In this document: positions 48,842 to 60,620 of the stretch, piece by piece
Numbering within the stretch: the stretch's first letter is position 1
Layout of the letters: each line of letters opens with the position of its first letter
NCBI GenBank assembly: GCA_024635555.1
Contig: JAGXIO010000081.1
Coordinates: 17,516 to 81,515 of the forward strand
DNA: 64,000 nt
Origin: Saccharicrinis sp.
Lineage (GTDB): Bacteria > Bacteroidota > Bacteroidia > Bacteroidales > Marinilabiliaceae
Reading direction: 5' to 3'
Translations under genes and position numbers: made by a program
Notes under the pieces: model-generated
Database searches by the model: none
What the model saw: the letters and a program-made list of their open reading frames with translations, nothing else
Told to the model about the DNA's origin: nothing

Positions 48842-49942
48842 ATGAAAAAAACTGCATTTTACGCTATCCATAACAAGCTTAATGCTAAAATGGTTCCTTT
48901 TGCGGGCTACGAAATGCCCATAGAATACACGGGCATTACAAATGAACACCTTCAAGTTCGTAATTCCGTTGGGGTTTTTGATGTTTCGCACATGGGAGAG
49001 TTTTGGGTAAAAGGGCCCAATGCCCTCCAGTTTATTCAAAAAGTGAGTTCCAACGATGCCTCCACTCTTTCTGTTGGACAAGCGCAATATGCCTGTTTCC
49101 CTAACGGTAAGGGAGGTATAGTAGATGATTTTTTGGTTTATAAATACCAAGAGGAGAAGTATCTGCTGGTTGTAAACGCTGCCAACATGCAGAAAGATTG
49201 GGACTGGTGCAATAAAAACAATACCATGGGAGCCGAACTTGAGAATGCCTCCGAAACTATTTCGCAACTGGCCATCCAAGGGCCCAAAGCCATTGAAACC
49301 CTCCAAAAACTTACCGACATTAACCTTTCCGAAATACCATATTATAGTTTCACCACCGGAAAAATAGCTGGGGCGGACGAAGTGATTATATCAAACACAG
49401 GATATACCGGTGCCGGCGGTTTTGAATTATATATGTACAATAAGGATGCTGTGCAAATTTGGAATACCATATTTGAAGCGGGTGCCGAATTTGGAATACA
49501 AGCTGTTGGCCTAGGTGCACGGGATACCTTGCGTTTAGAAATGGGCTTTTGCCTCTATGGCAACGACATTGACGACACCACATCTCCCATTGAAGCAGGA
49601 TTGGGATGGATAACAAAATTTGCCGACAACAAACCTTTTATCGACAGGGAAATACTGCAAGCTCAAAAAACCGAAGGAGTTAACCAACGTTTAAAAGGCT
49701 TTAAAATGATTGATCGTGGCATCCCACGCCATGGATATGAAATTGTTGATGCCGATAATAACATCATTGGCAAAGTAACATCTGGAACGCAATCACCAGT
49801 GTTAAAAACTGGAATAGGTATGGGATATGTAAAAACAGCTTATGCCAAGTTAGGTTCTGAAATTTATATTAAAGTACGAAACAAAAACCTGAAAGCTGAA
49901 ATTGTAAAAACACCTTTTGTAAACCCAGCCGATTTTAAATGA
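48842..49942 (+). CDS. gcvT: Aminomethyltransferase (glycine cleavage T protein)
   Basis: [58 protein letters not shown]. Confidence 0.96.
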   Translation: MKKTAFYAIHNKLNAKMVPFAGYEMPIEYTGITNEHLQVRNSVGVFDVSHMGEFWVKGPNALQFIQKVSSNDASTLSVGQAQYACFPNGKGGIVDDFLVYKYQEEKYLLVVNAANMQKDWDWCNKNNTMGAELENASETISQLAIQGPKAIETLQKLTDINLSEIPYYSFTTGKIAGADEVIISNTGYTGAGGFELYMYNKDAVQIWNTIFEAGAEFGIQAVGLGARDTLRLEMGFCLYGNDIDDTTSPIEAGLGWITKFADNKPFIDREILQAQKTEGVNQRLKGFKMIDRGIPRHGYEIVDADNNIIGKVTSGTQSPVLKTGIGMGYVKTAYAKLGSEIYIKVRNKNLKAEIVKTPFVNPADFK

Positions 49943-50059
49943 TAAAAATCATTAAATAGTAAGAATATTCCCTATTTAGATTCCATATTTTTCTATTTTT
50001 GCGAACAATTAGTAATAGTCTCAAATTGACTAGTAAGTAAATATAAATATATTCAACCT

Positions 50060-51130
50060 ATGAAAAAACACAATTTCTCTGCCGGACCATCTATTTTACC
50101 GGAATTTACCATCAAAAATACCGCAGAAGCAGTCATCAATTTTGCCGGAACAGGTTTATCCGTTATGGAGGTATCGCACCGTTCCAAAGAGTTTATTGCA
50201 GTAATGGATCAGGCTCTTGCTCTTTTTAAAGAACTATTGGACGTACCTGCTGGATACCAGGTGGTGTTTGTAGGTGGTGGTGCCAGCCTGCAGTTTTGTA
50301 TGGCTCCCTACAACCTTTTAAAAACCAAAGCTGGTTATTTAAATACCGGTGTATGGGCTACCAAAGCGCAAAAAGAGGCGAAGTTGTTTGGTGAAGTTAT
50401 CGAAGTAGCTTCTTCTAAAGACAAAAACTACAATTATATACCAAAAGGCTTTGCTGTACCTTCGGATTTAGATTATCTGCACATCACCAGCAACAATACC
50501 ATTTATGGAACCGAGATAAAAACTGACCTCGACCTTGGCGTGCGTTTAGTGGCCGATATGTCGTCCGATATTTTCTCGCGTCCTATTGACATCTCTAAAT
50601 ATGACCTTATTTATGGTGGAGCACAAAAAAATCTTGCTCCCGCTGGTCTTGCCTTTGCCATTGTAAAAGAAGATGCATTGGGAAAAATGGATAGAGCTAT
50701 ACCAAGCATGTTAGATTACCGCACCCATGTTACCGGTGAATCTATGTTCAACACACCTCCCGTTTTGCCTATTTATTCAGCTTTACAAACACTAATATGG
50801 CTTAAGGATAATGGTGGAATTAAGGCTATGAACAAAAAGAATATTGAAAAAGCAACGCTACTATACGATGAGATAGACAGCAATAAATTTTTCAAAGCAA
50901 CTGTTGAAAGCGCTGAGGACAGATCCATTATGAATGTTTGTTTTGTAATGAATGATGGGTACGAAGAGCTTGAAAAAGACTTTATGGCTTTAGCAGTAGC
51001 CAAAGGTTGCGAAGGAGTTAAAGGTCACCGCTCAGTAGGTGGATTTAGAGCCTCTATTTACAATGCATTGCCTAAAGAAAGTGTTCAAGCATTGGTTGAT
51101 GCCATGAAGGAATTTGCCACAAAGCATTAG
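50060..51130 (+). CDS. serC: Phosphoserine aminotransferase
   Basis: [43 protein letters not shown]-Lys motif. Confidence 0.96.
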   Translation: MKKHNFSAGPSILPEFTIKNTAEAVINFAGTGLSVMEVSHRSKEFIAVMDQALALFKELLDVPAGYQVVFVGGGASLQFCMAPYNLLKTKAGYLNTGVWATKAQKEAKLFGEVIEVASSKDKNYNYIPKGFAVPSDLDYLHITSNNTIYGTEIKTDLDLGVRLVADMSSDIFSRPIDISKYDLIYGGAQKNLAPAGLAFAIVKEDALGKMDRAIPSMLDYRTHVTGESMFNTPPVLPIYSALQTLIWLKDNGGIKAMNKKNIEKATLLYDEIDSNKFFKATVESAEDRSIMNVCFVMNDGYEELEKDFMALAVAKGCEGVKGHRSVGGFRASIYNALPKESVQALVDAMKEFATKH

Positions 51131-51156
51131 AAATTAAAAATCTAACATAAATTAAA

Positions 51157-52074
51157 ATGACAAAAGTACTTGTTGCCACAGAAAAGCCATTTGCCAAGGC
51201 TGCCGTGGATCAAATAAAAACAATAATTGAAAAAGCAGGATTCGATTTTGCTTTGCTAGAAAAACATACCGACAAAGCCGACTTTTTAGCTGCTGCTAAA
51301 GATGCTACGGCAATGATTGTGCGTTCGGATGATGTTAGTTCGGAAGTTGTGCAAGCAGCCAAAGCACTTAAAATAGTAGTAAGGGCAGGTGCCGGTTACG
51401 ACAACCTGGACTTAGAAGCTTGTAGCGCCAACGATGTTGTGGCTATGAATACACCCGGACAAAACTCTAATGCTGTTGCCGAACTGGTTTTTGGAATGTT
51501 GATTTCGATGGCTCGTAATGCCTTTAACGGAGCTGACGGAACTGAACTAAGAGGCAAAAAACTTGGTATACACGCCTATGGAAATGTAGGTTTGTATGTG
51601 GCTAAAATTGCCAAAGGTATCGGTATGGAAGTGTATGCCTTCGACCCGTTTGTTAGTGCTGAGGCGATAAAAGCCGACGGTGTTATACCGGTTGAATCGG
51701 TTGAGGAGCTTTACTCCACTTGTCAGTATGTTTCGTTGCATATACCTGCAAACGACAAAACAAAGAATTCCATCAACTACAATCTGCTTAATAAAATGCC
51801 TAAAGGTGCGGTATTGGTTAATACGGCCCGTAAAGAGGTTATCCATGAAGCCGATATGATTAAGTTGATGCAAGATAGAGCTGATTTTGCTTATATCTCG
51901 GATATTGCACCTGATAATAAAGCTGATTTTACTCCCTTTACTGGAAGGTATTTTTTCACGCCTAAAAAGATGGGTGCACAAACTGCCGAAGCCAACATTA
52001 ACGCAGGTGTAGCAGCAGCCAATCAAATTGTGGATTATCTTAAAAACGGAAACACCAAATATAAGGTGAATTAA
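51157..52074 (+). CDS. serA: D-3-phosphoglycerate dehydrogenase-like 2-hydroxyacid dehydrogenase
   Basis: VRAGAGYDNLD, GIHAYGNVGLYVAKIAKGIGMEVYAFDPF, VNTARKEVI; adjacent to serC. Confidence 0.9.
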   Translation: MTKVLVATEKPFAKAAVDQIKTIIEKAGFDFALLEKHTDKADFLAAAKDATAMIVRSDDVSSEVVQAAKALKIVVRAGAGYDNLDLEACSANDVVAMNTPGQNSNAVAELVFGMLISMARNAFNGADGTELRGKKLGIHAYGNVGLYVAKIAKGIGMEVYAFDPFVSAEAIKADGVIPVESVEELYSTCQYVSLHIPANDKTKNSINYNLLNKMPKGAVLVNTARKEVIHEADMIKLMQDRADFAYISDIAPDNKADFTPFTGRYFFTPKKMGAQTAEANINAGVAAANQIVDYLKNGNTKYKVN

Positions 52075-52128
52075 TATTTTTGATTTGACACCTTAAATAC
52101 ACGGCAACAAGCCGATGCATATACAAAA

Positions 52129-52171
52129 AACAATGGGCGGCATATAAAAATGTCCGCCCATTGTTTTTTTT
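52129..52171 (+). terminator. Rho-independent terminator
   Basis: AACAATGGGCGG ... CCGCCCATTGTT followed by TTTTTT. Confidence 0.93.
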
Positions 52172-52227
52172 GTTTAAATTAAACAGGCTAAATGCGGCTA
52201 AAGCCATTAGTTGCTGCACATTCATAA

Positions 52228-52247
52228 CCGTTGGCTAAAGCCAACGG
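52228..52247. repeat. REP-like hairpin CCGTTGGCTAAAGCCAACGG
   Basis: Inverted repeat CCGTTGGCT-AA-AGCCAACGG. Confidence 0.75.
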
Positions 52248-52378
52248 CAATGAAAAAAATAACATGCACTAAATTAAATTCTTTGAGATTCGGACAGCAC
52301 AACTCTAAATCTCCCCTAATCACATAAACCTTAACATTACCTACAACCCATACTTGCTGAGTAGTTACCAGTAAAAAT

Positions 52379-53773
52379 TTACAAGTTCCCAATCATCTTA
52401 CCCGGATCAACCCATTTATCGAACTCTTCGGCAGTGAGATACCCCAATGCCAAGGCGGCCTGTTTTAGGGTTGTGCCTTCTTTGTGGGCTTTTTTAGCTA
52501 TGGCAGCTGATTTATCATAGCCAATGTGCGTATTGAGAGCTGTTACCAACATCAGGGAATTATCCAAATGCATTTTAATACGCGCATGATTGGGCTCTAT
52601 GCCAACTGCACAATTGTCGTTAAAGGCTGTACAAGCATCACCCAACAATTCGGCACTTTGCAAAAAATTGTAAATCATCATGGGCTTAAAAACGTTAAGC
52701 TCAAAATGTCCGTTGGAACCGCCCACCGTAATGGCCACATCATTACCCATCACCTGCGCACAAACCATGGTCAGTGCTTCGGCCTGAGTAGGATTTACCT
52801 TGCCGGGCATGATGGAGGACCCGGGTTCGTTTTCGGGGATAAATATCTCGCCAATGCCCGACCTTGGCCCTGAAGCCAATAAACGGATATCATTGCCTAT
52901 TTTCATAAGGCTAACAGCTATTTGCTTTAATGCCCCATGACTTTCTACGATGGCATCGTGCGCAGCAAGCGATTCAAATTTATTTTGCGCCGTTACAAAG
53001 GGTAAGCCTGTAAATTGTGCAATGTATTTGGCCACTGTCACATCATAGTCCTTGGGCGCATTCAGTCCGGTGCCTACGGCTGTTCCGCCCAAAGCCAACT
53101 GAGATAAATGAGCAAGAGTAGCTTTCAGTGCTTTGAGCCCATAAGCCAACTGATAGGCATAGCCCGAAAATTCTTGCCCCAGAGTCAGCGGTGTGGCATC
53201 CATCAGGTGGGTACGACCAATCTTAACCACTTCCATCATTTCTTCCGACTTGGCACTGAGTGTTTGCCTCAACTTTTCGATACCGGGAATGGTTTTTTCC
53301 ATCAGCATTTTATAGGCAGCAATATGCATGGCCGTAGGAAAAGTATCATTGGACGATTGCGATTTATTCACATCATCGTTGGGATGGATGGGCATTTCAC
53401 CTTGCCCCAGTTTACCACCATTGAGCACATGCGAGCGGTTGGCCACCACCTCGTTACAATTCATGTTTGATTGTGTTCCACTGCCTGTTTGCCATATGAC
53501 CAAAGGAAACTCATCGTTCAGTTTACCTTCGATTATTTCGTCACAAACACCCGAAATTGAATCGCGCTTTTCTACCGATAAAACTTTGTGTTCGTGATTG
53601 GCAAAAGCGGCCGACTTTTTAAGATAACCAAAAGCCTGTATGATCTCCTTTGGCATCGAAGCCACCGGACCTATGGGAAAGTTGATGAGTGAACGCTGCG
53701 TTTGCGCGCCCCAATATTTATTAGTAGGCACCTTTACCTCCCCCATGGTATCCTTTTCTATTCTGAAACTCAT
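52379..53773 (-). CDS. fumC: Class II fumarate hydratase
   Basis: [58 protein letters not shown]. Confidence 0.97.
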   Translation of the reverse strand: MSFRIEKDTMGEVKVPTNKYWGAQTQRSLINFPIGPVASMPKEIIQAFGYLKKSAAFANHEHKVLSVEKRDSISGVCDEIIEGKLNDEFPLVIWQTGSGTQSNMNCNEVVANRSHVLNGGKLGQGEMPIHPNDDVNKSQSSNDTFPTAMHIAAYKMLMEKTIPGIEKLRQTLSAKSEEMMEVVKIGRTHLMDATPLTLGQEFSGYAYQLAYGLKALKATLAHLSQLALGGTAVGTGLNAPKDYDVTVAKYIAQFTGLPFVTAQNKFESLAAHDAIVESHGALKQIAVSLMKIGNDIRLLASGPRSGIGEIFIPENEPGSSIMPGKVNPTQAEALTMVCAQVMGNDVAITVGGSNGHFELNVFKPMMIYNFLQSAELLGDACTAFNDNCAVGIEPNHARIKMHLDNSLMLVTALNTHIGYDKSAAIAKKAHKEGTTLKQAALALGYLTAEEFDKWVDPGKMIGNL

Positions 53774-53878
53774 AATGGATAATTTTAATAGCGTGAATTG
53801 TAGCTATTAATATAATACATGCAAGGAGGAAAAGCAAAAAAACTGGATCTCGTTTTATCTGATATATAATTTCATTAG

Positions 53879-54232
53879 TGTCCGGTAAACTTTTTTTAAT
53901 TCACTATCAAACGTAATGTTTTGATAGTGTTGAGATATTTTCATTAGGTTAGGGCTTACTTCCGCCTCAGAAAATTTCCGTTAAAAAAATCAGACGGATT
54001 GGCGTCAAAAAATTCGGGCTGTTTGAGCGTAGCGAGTTCCTGAATTTTAGACAAGTAGTCTTATTTTTAGCCCCGAAATAAGTTTTTGTTGCTTTTTATT
54101 CAAAAAAAGCTTACAAAACTATAATCGGGATGCAGCGGCGGCCTTTTTTGCTTACTTTTTGGGGCTGTAGCCAAAAAGTAAGAGTCCGTGCGGCTTGAGC
54201 ACTAAGTTAAGATGCAAATGTTTCACCGGACA
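53879..54232. mobile_element. MITE-like non-coding element with TGTCCGGT terminal inverted repeats
   Basis: Left end TGTCCGGTAAAC; right end GTTTCACCGGACA (reverse complement TGTCCGGTGAAAC); no ORF in the track within it; internal hairpin at 54151-54182. Confidence 0.55.
54151..54182. repeat. Perfect 12-bp-arm hairpin CTTACTTTTTGG-ggctgtag-CCAAAAAGTAAG
   Basis: Read directly. Confidence 0.9.
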
Positions 54233-54396
54233 ATAGTGATATAATTTAATAGCTTTGTAGTATTAACGTTTAGAAATCTAAAGTGTTAAAACCATCCTAT
54301 AAAATGCGTTTTGATAGGATGGTTTCCCAAATCAATAATTATTTTATATAATACTGATATATTACCATTAAAAACCTCATCAAAATAACTGTAAAA

Positions 54397-54747
54397 ATGA
54401 AATCTATAAACAATAAAGGAAAAGCATTTTGTATATCCTCCGAGTTGCCAATCACAAATTTAGGTGGAGGCATAAGTCGCCAAATATTATCGCACGATGA
54501 CCAAATAATGATGGTAAAAGTGATGTTCGAAAAAGACGCCGTTGGTTATCAACACAACCATCCGCACCGTCAGGTTTCTTACGTAGCTTCAGGTGAGTTT
54601 GAAGTAACCATAGATGACGTAAAAAAAGTATTAAAAAAAGGAGATGCTTTTTATGCCGCACCTCATCTAAACCACGGTGTCTTATGCACCCAGTCCGGTA
54701 CACTTATCGACATTTTTAATCCCACACGCCTGGATTTTTTAGAATAG
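54397..54747 (+). CDS. Cupin domain protein
   Basis: DAVGYQHNHPHRQVSYVASGEFEVTIDDVKKVLKKGDAFYAAPHLNHGV cupin motifs. Confidence 0.93.
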   Translation: MKSINNKGKAFCISSELPITNLGGGISRQILSHDDQIMMVKVMFEKDAVGYQHNHPHRQVSYVASGEFEVTIDDVKKVLKKGDAFYAAPHLNHGVLCTQSGTLIDIFNPTRLDFLE

Positions 54748-54914
54748 GGGAAATAAAGAGTTTTCTAGCAGGCTCTAGTTAATACCAAACCTTTAAAAGC
54801 AACTTAACGCTGCCATTATCAACACACCCAATCCAAATTGTAAATCATTAGTTTATTTGAAATAGAAACACCAACTTTATACAAATGATAGTTTGTAATT
54901 AAAGTCAGGTTATT

Positions 54915-55415
54915 ATGAGCAGAGGATTTACAAAGGAGGATGATCAGGAAGAAATTCCTATTGTACCACCAAGAGCCGATTTACCCAAGGGTGCAACTAA
55001 TTATGTTACCCAGGTGGGTATGGAAGCTTTACTGGAAGAGAAAAATGCGCTTCAAACAGAAATAAACCTATTGGGCCATTCCAAGGAAAATGAACACCGC
55101 ATCACACAAAATCATATTCATGCCAAACTACTGTTGTTGAACAATAGAATTTCGGATGCAAAAATAGTTGACCTAAACGATCAGCCTCACGATCAAATCA
55201 TGTTTGGAGCCAAGGTAACATTAAGGATCGGCAACGAACCTAAACTGCAAACCTATCAGATTGTAGGTGTGGATGAGGCAGATTTTAAAAAAGGAAAAAT
55301 CTCCTTTGTTTCGCCCGTGGCCAAAATACTGCTCAATAAAAAAGTGGGCGACAAAGCCATTTTAAAACTGCCCACTGGCGAAAGAGTTTTTGAAGTGGTG
55401 GAGATTGGGTATTGA
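54915..55415 (+). CDS. GreA/GreB-family transcription elongation factor
   Basis: C-terminal YQIVGVDEADFKKGKISFVSPVAKILLNKKVGDKAILKLPTGERVFEVVEI Gre domain. Confidence 0.9.
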   Translation: MSRGFTKEDDQEEIPIVPPRADLPKGATNYVTQVGMEALLEEKNALQTEINLLGHSKENEHRITQNHIHAKLLLLNNRISDAKIVDLNDQPHDQIMFGAKVTLRIGNEPKLQTYQIVGVDEADFKKGKISFVSPVAKILLNKKVGDKAILKLPTGERVFEVVEIGY

Positions 55416-55860
55416 TAGTGATTAAGAAATCGTAAACGGTACAAAAAACAGAGAAAGCATTACACGAATTCGGCAACAAAATCAGTCAGGTTTGTTTTGA
55501 GCAAATAGCAGACCGCAAGGCTATATTAGATAAATAAAAAAGCCCGCCATTGCAGCAAATGGCAATGACGGACGAAGGCCGACAGAGGGAAGGGGGCAAC
55601 TGAAAGTTCACTTTGAGTACCCTATTTGAGAGAAACTACTTTTGTATATGGCAGATTAATAAAGGAATTTATTAAATTGGTTAATTGTGTCGTCATCCAA
55701 CATTGCATGATTTAGACCACTGAAATGCGGGTTAAAAAAACTTAACATTGGACAAGGCCCTAATAGCAATACTGAAACAGAAGCAAAACAACAAATTAAA
55801 TCTTTACAAAAATGAGGAAAAAACAAGCATTCTGGCTTACACATTAATCACTACATTTTC

Positions 55861-57108
55861 ATGATAAACTATTTTGACGTGATTGTTATAGGAGCGGGTC
55901 CAGCAGGATTATTGGCAGCAGGCAGAGCAGCAGAGTTGGGTGGCAAGGTACTGGTGCTAGAAAAAATGAAGCAGGAAGGACGTAAGCTGCTTATTACAGG
56001 TAAAGGACGATGTAATATCACAAATAATGCCCCAATCAGTGAATTTATAAAACATGTATACCCTGACGGGCGTTTTCTGCGCCCCGCTTTTTCTTGTTTT
56101 TTTTCAAAGGATATTATTGAACTTCTTAAAACGCATGGTGTTGAAGCTGAATTGAAGAGTGATGGTCGTTATTTTCCGGTCAGCAATCGATCTACAGATG
56201 TATTAAAGGCATTGTTACTATGGTTAAAGAGTTGTAGTGTAGAGATACGATGCGGTTTTAGAGTTGAAGAGTTGATAATTGAAGACAAAACCATAAAAGG
56301 CGTTCAAGCTAACGGGCAAAAATTACTGAGTAATCATGTCGTTATGGCAACAGGAGGGAACTCATATCCTGCAACCGGATCGAATGGCGAAGGATATGAA
56401 CTGGCGCGACATGCAGGACATTCTGTTGTAAAGGTGAGACCGGCTCTAGTAGGCCTTGAGACTGAGGGCGATGTGGCTCAAAAACTGCAAGGTCTAAACC
56501 TGAAAGATGTTAAGGCAATGGTATGGGTGAATGGCAGGAAAAAAGCAGAGGCCTTTGGAGAGATGATTTTTACCCATTTTGGTCTGTCGGGACCTATTAT
56601 ACTGACTTTAAGCAGAGCAGTTGTTAGTGAATTACAGAATAAAAACAAGGTTGAAGTAGTAATTGACCTAGAGCCTACGCTTGATGACCAAAAGCTAGAT
56701 AACAGACTAATATCCGATCTTAATGCGCATGGAAACAAAAAGGTTATTAATGTTTTTCGACTCTGGCTACCAGCAAGTATGATTCCGGTATATGTTGACC
56801 TTCTGAATATTAATACTGAAAAGGAATGTAATCAGGTTTCATCAAAAGAGCGGAAACAAATTCTCCATCTTCTAAAAAACCTTTCATTTCAAATAACAAA
56901 TCATCGCTCTTTTAAAGAAGCCATAATAACATCCGGTGGCATAAGCACCAATGAAATATCCCAAAAGACAATGGAGTCTAAAATTACAAAAGGACTTTAT
57001 TTTGCAGGTGAAATGATTGACCTTGATGCTGAAACAGGCGGATACAATCTGCAAATTGCCTATTCAACCGGTTGGCTGGCAGGCGACTCATGCATGAAAA
57101 AATCCTAA
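55861..57108 (+). CDS. HI0933-like NAD(P)/FAD-dependent oxidoreductase
   Basis: DVIVIGAGPAGLLAAGRAAELGGKVLVLEKMKQEGRKLLITGKGRCNITNNAP; C-terminal GLYFAGEMIDLDAETGGYNLQIAYSTGWLAG. Confidence 0.93.
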   Translation: MINYFDVIVIGAGPAGLLAAGRAAELGGKVLVLEKMKQEGRKLLITGKGRCNITNNAPISEFIKHVYPDGRFLRPAFSCFFSKDIIELLKTHGVEAELKSDGRYFPVSNRSTDVLKALLLWLKSCSVEIRCGFRVEELIIEDKTIKGVQANGQKLLSNHVVMATGGNSYPATGSNGEGYELARHAGHSVVKVRPALVGLETEGDVAQKLQGLNLKDVKAMVWVNGRKKAEAFGEMIFTHFGLSGPIILTLSRAVVSELQNKNKVEVVIDLEPTLDDQKLDNRLISDLNAHGNKKVINVFRLWLPASMIPVYVDLLNINTEKECNQVSSKERKQILHLLKNLSFQITNHRSFKEAIITSGGISTNEISQKTMESKITKGLYFAGEMIDLDAETGGYNLQIAYSTGWLAGDSCMKKS

Positions 57109-57313
57109 AGGGATTTAAAATGAATATATAAACTTAGTGGTACATACCGATAGGGACTGTTAAAGGCGGTTCTATCTGTTTTTTTTTAGCGGAGTTTCTC
57201 CGCGCTCTGTTGCAGAAGCTTTCCGCGAGCGCAATAGCCTCTCTGCGGAGGCGCTAGCGTAGGAGCCCGTAGCCAGACATACCACAAAGCACAAAATTGA
57301 AATGATATAAATG

Positions 57314-57352
57314 AAAAAGCCCGCCATAGCCGTAAACTGCTATGGCGGGCGA
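57314..57352 (-). terminator. Rho-independent terminator downstream of tRNA-Ser
   Basis: Reverse strand: GCCCGCCATAGCagtttacgGCTATGGCGGGC followed by TTTTTC. Confidence 0.85.
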
Positions 57353-57354
57353 AG

Positions 57355-57442
<88 letters not shown>

Positions 57443-57621
57443 TATTGTTTGGGTTGTATACAACCCCTGTGCAAACTGAACGTTTTTCAATTGCGATGAC
57501 AAAAATAGAATTTAATTTCACAATTACCCTCCCATACACGAAAAAAATTAGCGGAATGTACCGAATGTGCTGGTATCCAATAGGCATTTTTTTATCTTTG
57601 CCTTGCACAAAAAATACTTCT

Positions 57622-58500
57622 ATGAGAGTTATCAAGGTTTTTATATTATCAAGCATACTATTCGCAACGCTATATAGCTGTAGTCCTTTAAAAAAATTGG
57701 AAAGTTCCGAAACCGCTGCATTGGCTAGCTATGCCAATCAAAATTATCAGCAGGCATATTCCCAATTGCTGGCAGTTATAAATAACTACAAAACTGCCAA
57801 TCAAAAAGTTCCTTACCCGGTTTATTTAAAAACAGCACATTCGGCTTCCAAGTTGGATAATGCCTCGTCGGCTATTCAATATTATGCCGAGGCTTTGGAT
57901 GATTCTGTTACGGTGGATGCTGTAAAAGACTATTTGCTAAATATGAATAAGTTGGGAAACACAGCACAAACCAACGCTGCCTTAAATAAATACAGCGATT
58001 TTTTAAACAACAATGGCCAAAGGGAGTATTTGGTGAACCAACAGTTTTCGCAAGCTTTACTGACAAACGACGATAGCGCTATCGCAGAACTATATCCTCA
58101 ATTAAAATCAACAAGCGAAGAGCAAAGTATGGCGTATCTAAAAGCACTGGAAAACACCGACAAAAACAAGGAAGCACTTTCGTTTGTTAATAAATTACTT
58201 GACGAAAACCCATCCTATCTTGAAGCCAAAGAATGGAAGGCGGTGTATTATTACAACAAGGCCGAAGACCAATACCAGAGCCTTATGGACGCTTATAACA
58301 AGGATAAAAACTATACCACCTACGTTTATTTAAAACGAGATTTAAAGAAAGTAACAGAAGACTTTAAGATATCCAGGGAGCTATTTGAGGAGTTAAGAAA
58401 AGAGAATCTCGAAGAGACAAAATATATCAAGTACCTAAAAAATATTTATCTGCGACTGGAGATGAAACGTGAAGCCGCAGCAATGGAGGCTTTGCAGTGA
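57622..58500 (+). CDS. TPR-like lipoprotein
   Basis: Lipobox MRVIKVFILSSILFATLYSC; helical repeat content. ATG at 57622 preferred over track start 57445, which overlaps the tRNA region. Confidence 0.8.
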   Translation: MRVIKVFILSSILFATLYSCSPLKKLESSETAALASYANQNYQQAYSQLLAVINNYKTANQKVPYPVYLKTAHSASKLDNASSAIQYYAEALDDSVTVDAVKDYLLNMNKLGNTAQTNAALNKYSDFLNNNGQREYLVNQQFSQALLTNDDSAIAELYPQLKSTSEEQSMAYLKALENTDKNKEALSFVNKLLDENPSYLEAKEWKAVYYYNKAEDQYQSLMDAYNKDKNYTTYVYLKRDLKKVTEDFKISRELFEELRKENLEETKYIKYLKNIYLRLEMKREAAAMEALQ

Positions 58501-58530
58501 ACAGTTAGCAGTTAGCAGTGAACAGTTAGC

Positions 58531-58612
58531 AGTTGGATTGAAACAGCCTGTCCCGAACTCGATTCGGGAACATCCCGTCACCTTAATTTATATTATTTTT
58601 TGAAGGGAAATT
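58531..58612. repeat. Dispersed modular hairpin repeat, copy A
   Basis: AAACAGCCTGTCCCGAACTCGATTCGGGAACATCCCGTCACCTTAATTT...; same family as 60621-60858. Confidence 0.85.
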
Positions 58613-58702
58613 AGTGAGCAGCAAAAAGTGAGCAGTTGGTAAGCCCCACGCTCCCTGCTCCCTGCCCTAAGCGCAATAAAAACAACAATTAATATTTGAG
58701 AA

Positions 58703-59650
58703 ATGAGCAAAGCAATTGTACAGAACGATTTCAATTTCCCAAAGCAAAAGGGACATTACGTAGGCAAGGTACGCGATGTATATAATATTAACGACGAATA
58801 TTTGGTCATGGTGGTGTCCGACCGTATTTCGGCCTTCGATGTGGTATTGCCCAAAGGGATCCCCTTTAAGGGGCAGGTATTAAATCAGATAGCAGAAAAG
58901 TTTTTGGATGCCACATCCGACATTGTGCCTAACTGGAAAATTGCCACACCCGATCCAATGGTAACCGTTGGTCATATGTGCGAACCTTTTAAGGTGGAGA
59001 TGGTTATTCGTGGTTACCTTACCGGACATGCATGGAGAGAATACAAAGCTGGCAAAAGAAGCTTGTGCGGCATACCGATGCCGGAGGCGATGGTTGAGAA
59101 CCAAAAATTTGAAAACCCCATCCTCACCCCCACTACCAAAGCTGATGTAGGTCACGACGAAGATATTTCGCGTGAGGATATTTTGTCGCAAGGCCTTGTT
59201 TCGGAAAGCGATTACGTGATGCTCGAAAAATATACCAGGGAGCTGTTTCAACGGGGAACCGAAATAGCCGCTGAGAAAGGACTGATATTGGTAGATACCA
59301 AATATGAGTTTGGTAAAAAGGACGGCACGATTTATCTGATCGATGAAATACACACTCCCGATTCGTCGCGATATTTTTATAGCAAAGGATACAGTGAGCG
59401 CTTGGAAAAAGGTGAAGCCCAAAAACAGCTCTCAAAAGAGTTTGTGCGGCAGTGGCTTATCGAAAATGGTTTTCAGGGAAAAGACGGACAGCAGATACCC
59501 GAAATGACTCCCGAATATGTCAGTAGCGTTTCGGAGCGTTACATTGAACTGTACGAACAAATAACAGGCGACACCTTTAAAAGAGCCGAAGGCCAGGACG
59601 TAGCCGAGCGCATCCAAAAAAATGTAAACAATTATTTAAGCCAATTATAG
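58703..59650 (+). CDS. purC: Phosphoribosylaminoimidazolesuccinocarboxamide synthase
   Basis: [53 protein letters not shown]-like [21 protein letters not shown]. Confidence 0.96.
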   Translation: MSKAIVQNDFNFPKQKGHYVGKVRDVYNINDEYLVMVVSDRISAFDVVLPKGIPFKGQVLNQIAEKFLDATSDIVPNWKIATPDPMVTVGHMCEPFKVEMVIRGYLTGHAWREYKAGKRSLCGIPMPEAMVENQKFENPILTPTTKADVGHDEDISREDILSQGLVSESDYVMLEKYTRELFQRGTEIAAEKGLILVDTKYEFGKKDGTIYLIDEIHTPDSSRYFYSKGYSERLEKGEAQKQLSKEFVRQWLIENGFQGKDGQQIPEMTPEYVSSVSERYIELYEQITGDTFKRAEGQDVAERIQKNVNNYLSQL

Positions 59651-59725
59651 CCGTTAACGTTTAGCCAAATAATTTATAAATAGTTCCTAAAATCAACTAT
59701 TTAATAAATCAATTGTAATATTAAA

Positions 59726-59759
59726 GGACGTTCCGATTATATCAGAGCGTCCTTTTTTT
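59726..59759 (+). terminator. Rho-independent terminator
   Basis: GGACGTTCcgattatatcAGAGCGTCC followed by TTTTTTT, downstream of purC. Confidence 0.85.
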
Positions 59760-59847
59760 AATAAGCCAAGAAACAGCAGTAAGTATTATCTATTAGTCTA
59801 TGATCTAACGATCTAACGACCTAATAATCTAACGACCTAATATCTAG

Positions 59848-60612
59848 ATGAAAATAACTTTTTTAGGTACAGGAACTTCGCAAGGGGTGCCCGTTATAGC
59901 TTGTCAATGCGAGGTATGCCAATCAACGGATCCGCGCGACAAAAGGCTACGCTCTTCGGTATTAATCGAAGTGGGAGACCTGAACATAATTATAGATCCT
60001 GGTCCCGATTTTAGGCAGCAGATGCTCACCTACGACGTGCGTAGCCTCAACGCCATACTCATCACCCATGAGCACAAGGATCATATTGCGGGGCTCGACG
60101 ATGTGAGGGCTTTTAATTGGATTACCAAAAAACCAGTTGACGTATTTGCCGAAGAGCGTGTGTTGCGGGCTGTAAAAAATGAGTTTGCCTATGCCTTCGC
60201 CGAGCACCCCTACCCCGGTGTTCCCAAAATAAATTTAAACGCTATCGACGAGCATGCTTTTAAAATAGGCCAAACCGAGATAATCCCAATCAGAGGAATG
60301 CACATGAATCTGCCTGTGCTGGGATTTAGGATAGGCAATTTTAGCTATCTCACCGATTTTAATTATATATCCGATGAATCCCTGAGTAAAGTCCGGGGAT
60401 CGGAAGTGGTGGTGCTGAATGGTGTGCGAAAAGAACCCCACATATCCCATTATTCATTAGGCGAAGCGGTGGAAGTAATCCAAAAAATAAATCCTACCCA
60501 AGGATATATTACGCACATCTCGCATCAGCTGGGCCGCTATGCCATCGAAAACCCCATGCTGCCACCTAATATTCAACTATCCTACGATGGACTGGTGGTG
60601 GAGCACAGTTAA
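59848..60612 (+). CDS. MBL-fold metallo-hydrolase (PhnP-like)
   Basis: FLGTGTSQGVPVIACQCEVCQS, LITHEHKDHIAGLDD, THISHQLG. Confidence 0.94.
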   Translation: MKITFLGTGTSQGVPVIACQCEVCQSTDPRDKRLRSSVLIEVGDLNIIIDPGPDFRQQMLTYDVRSLNAILITHEHKDHIAGLDDVRAFNWITKKPVDVFAEERVLRAVKNEFAYAFAEHPYPGVPKINLNAIDEHAFKIGQTEIIPIRGMHMNLPVLGFRIGNFSYLTDFNYISDESLSKVRGSEVVVLNGVRKEPHISHYSLGEAVEVIQKINPTQGYITHISHQLGRYAIENPMLPPNIQLSYDGLVVEHS

Positions 60613-60620
60613 TCAGCGAT

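Noticed and set aside
48782-49306. 174-aa reverse ORF overlapping gcvT
   Set aside because: Fully antisense to a confidently identified gcvT; no recognisable motifs.
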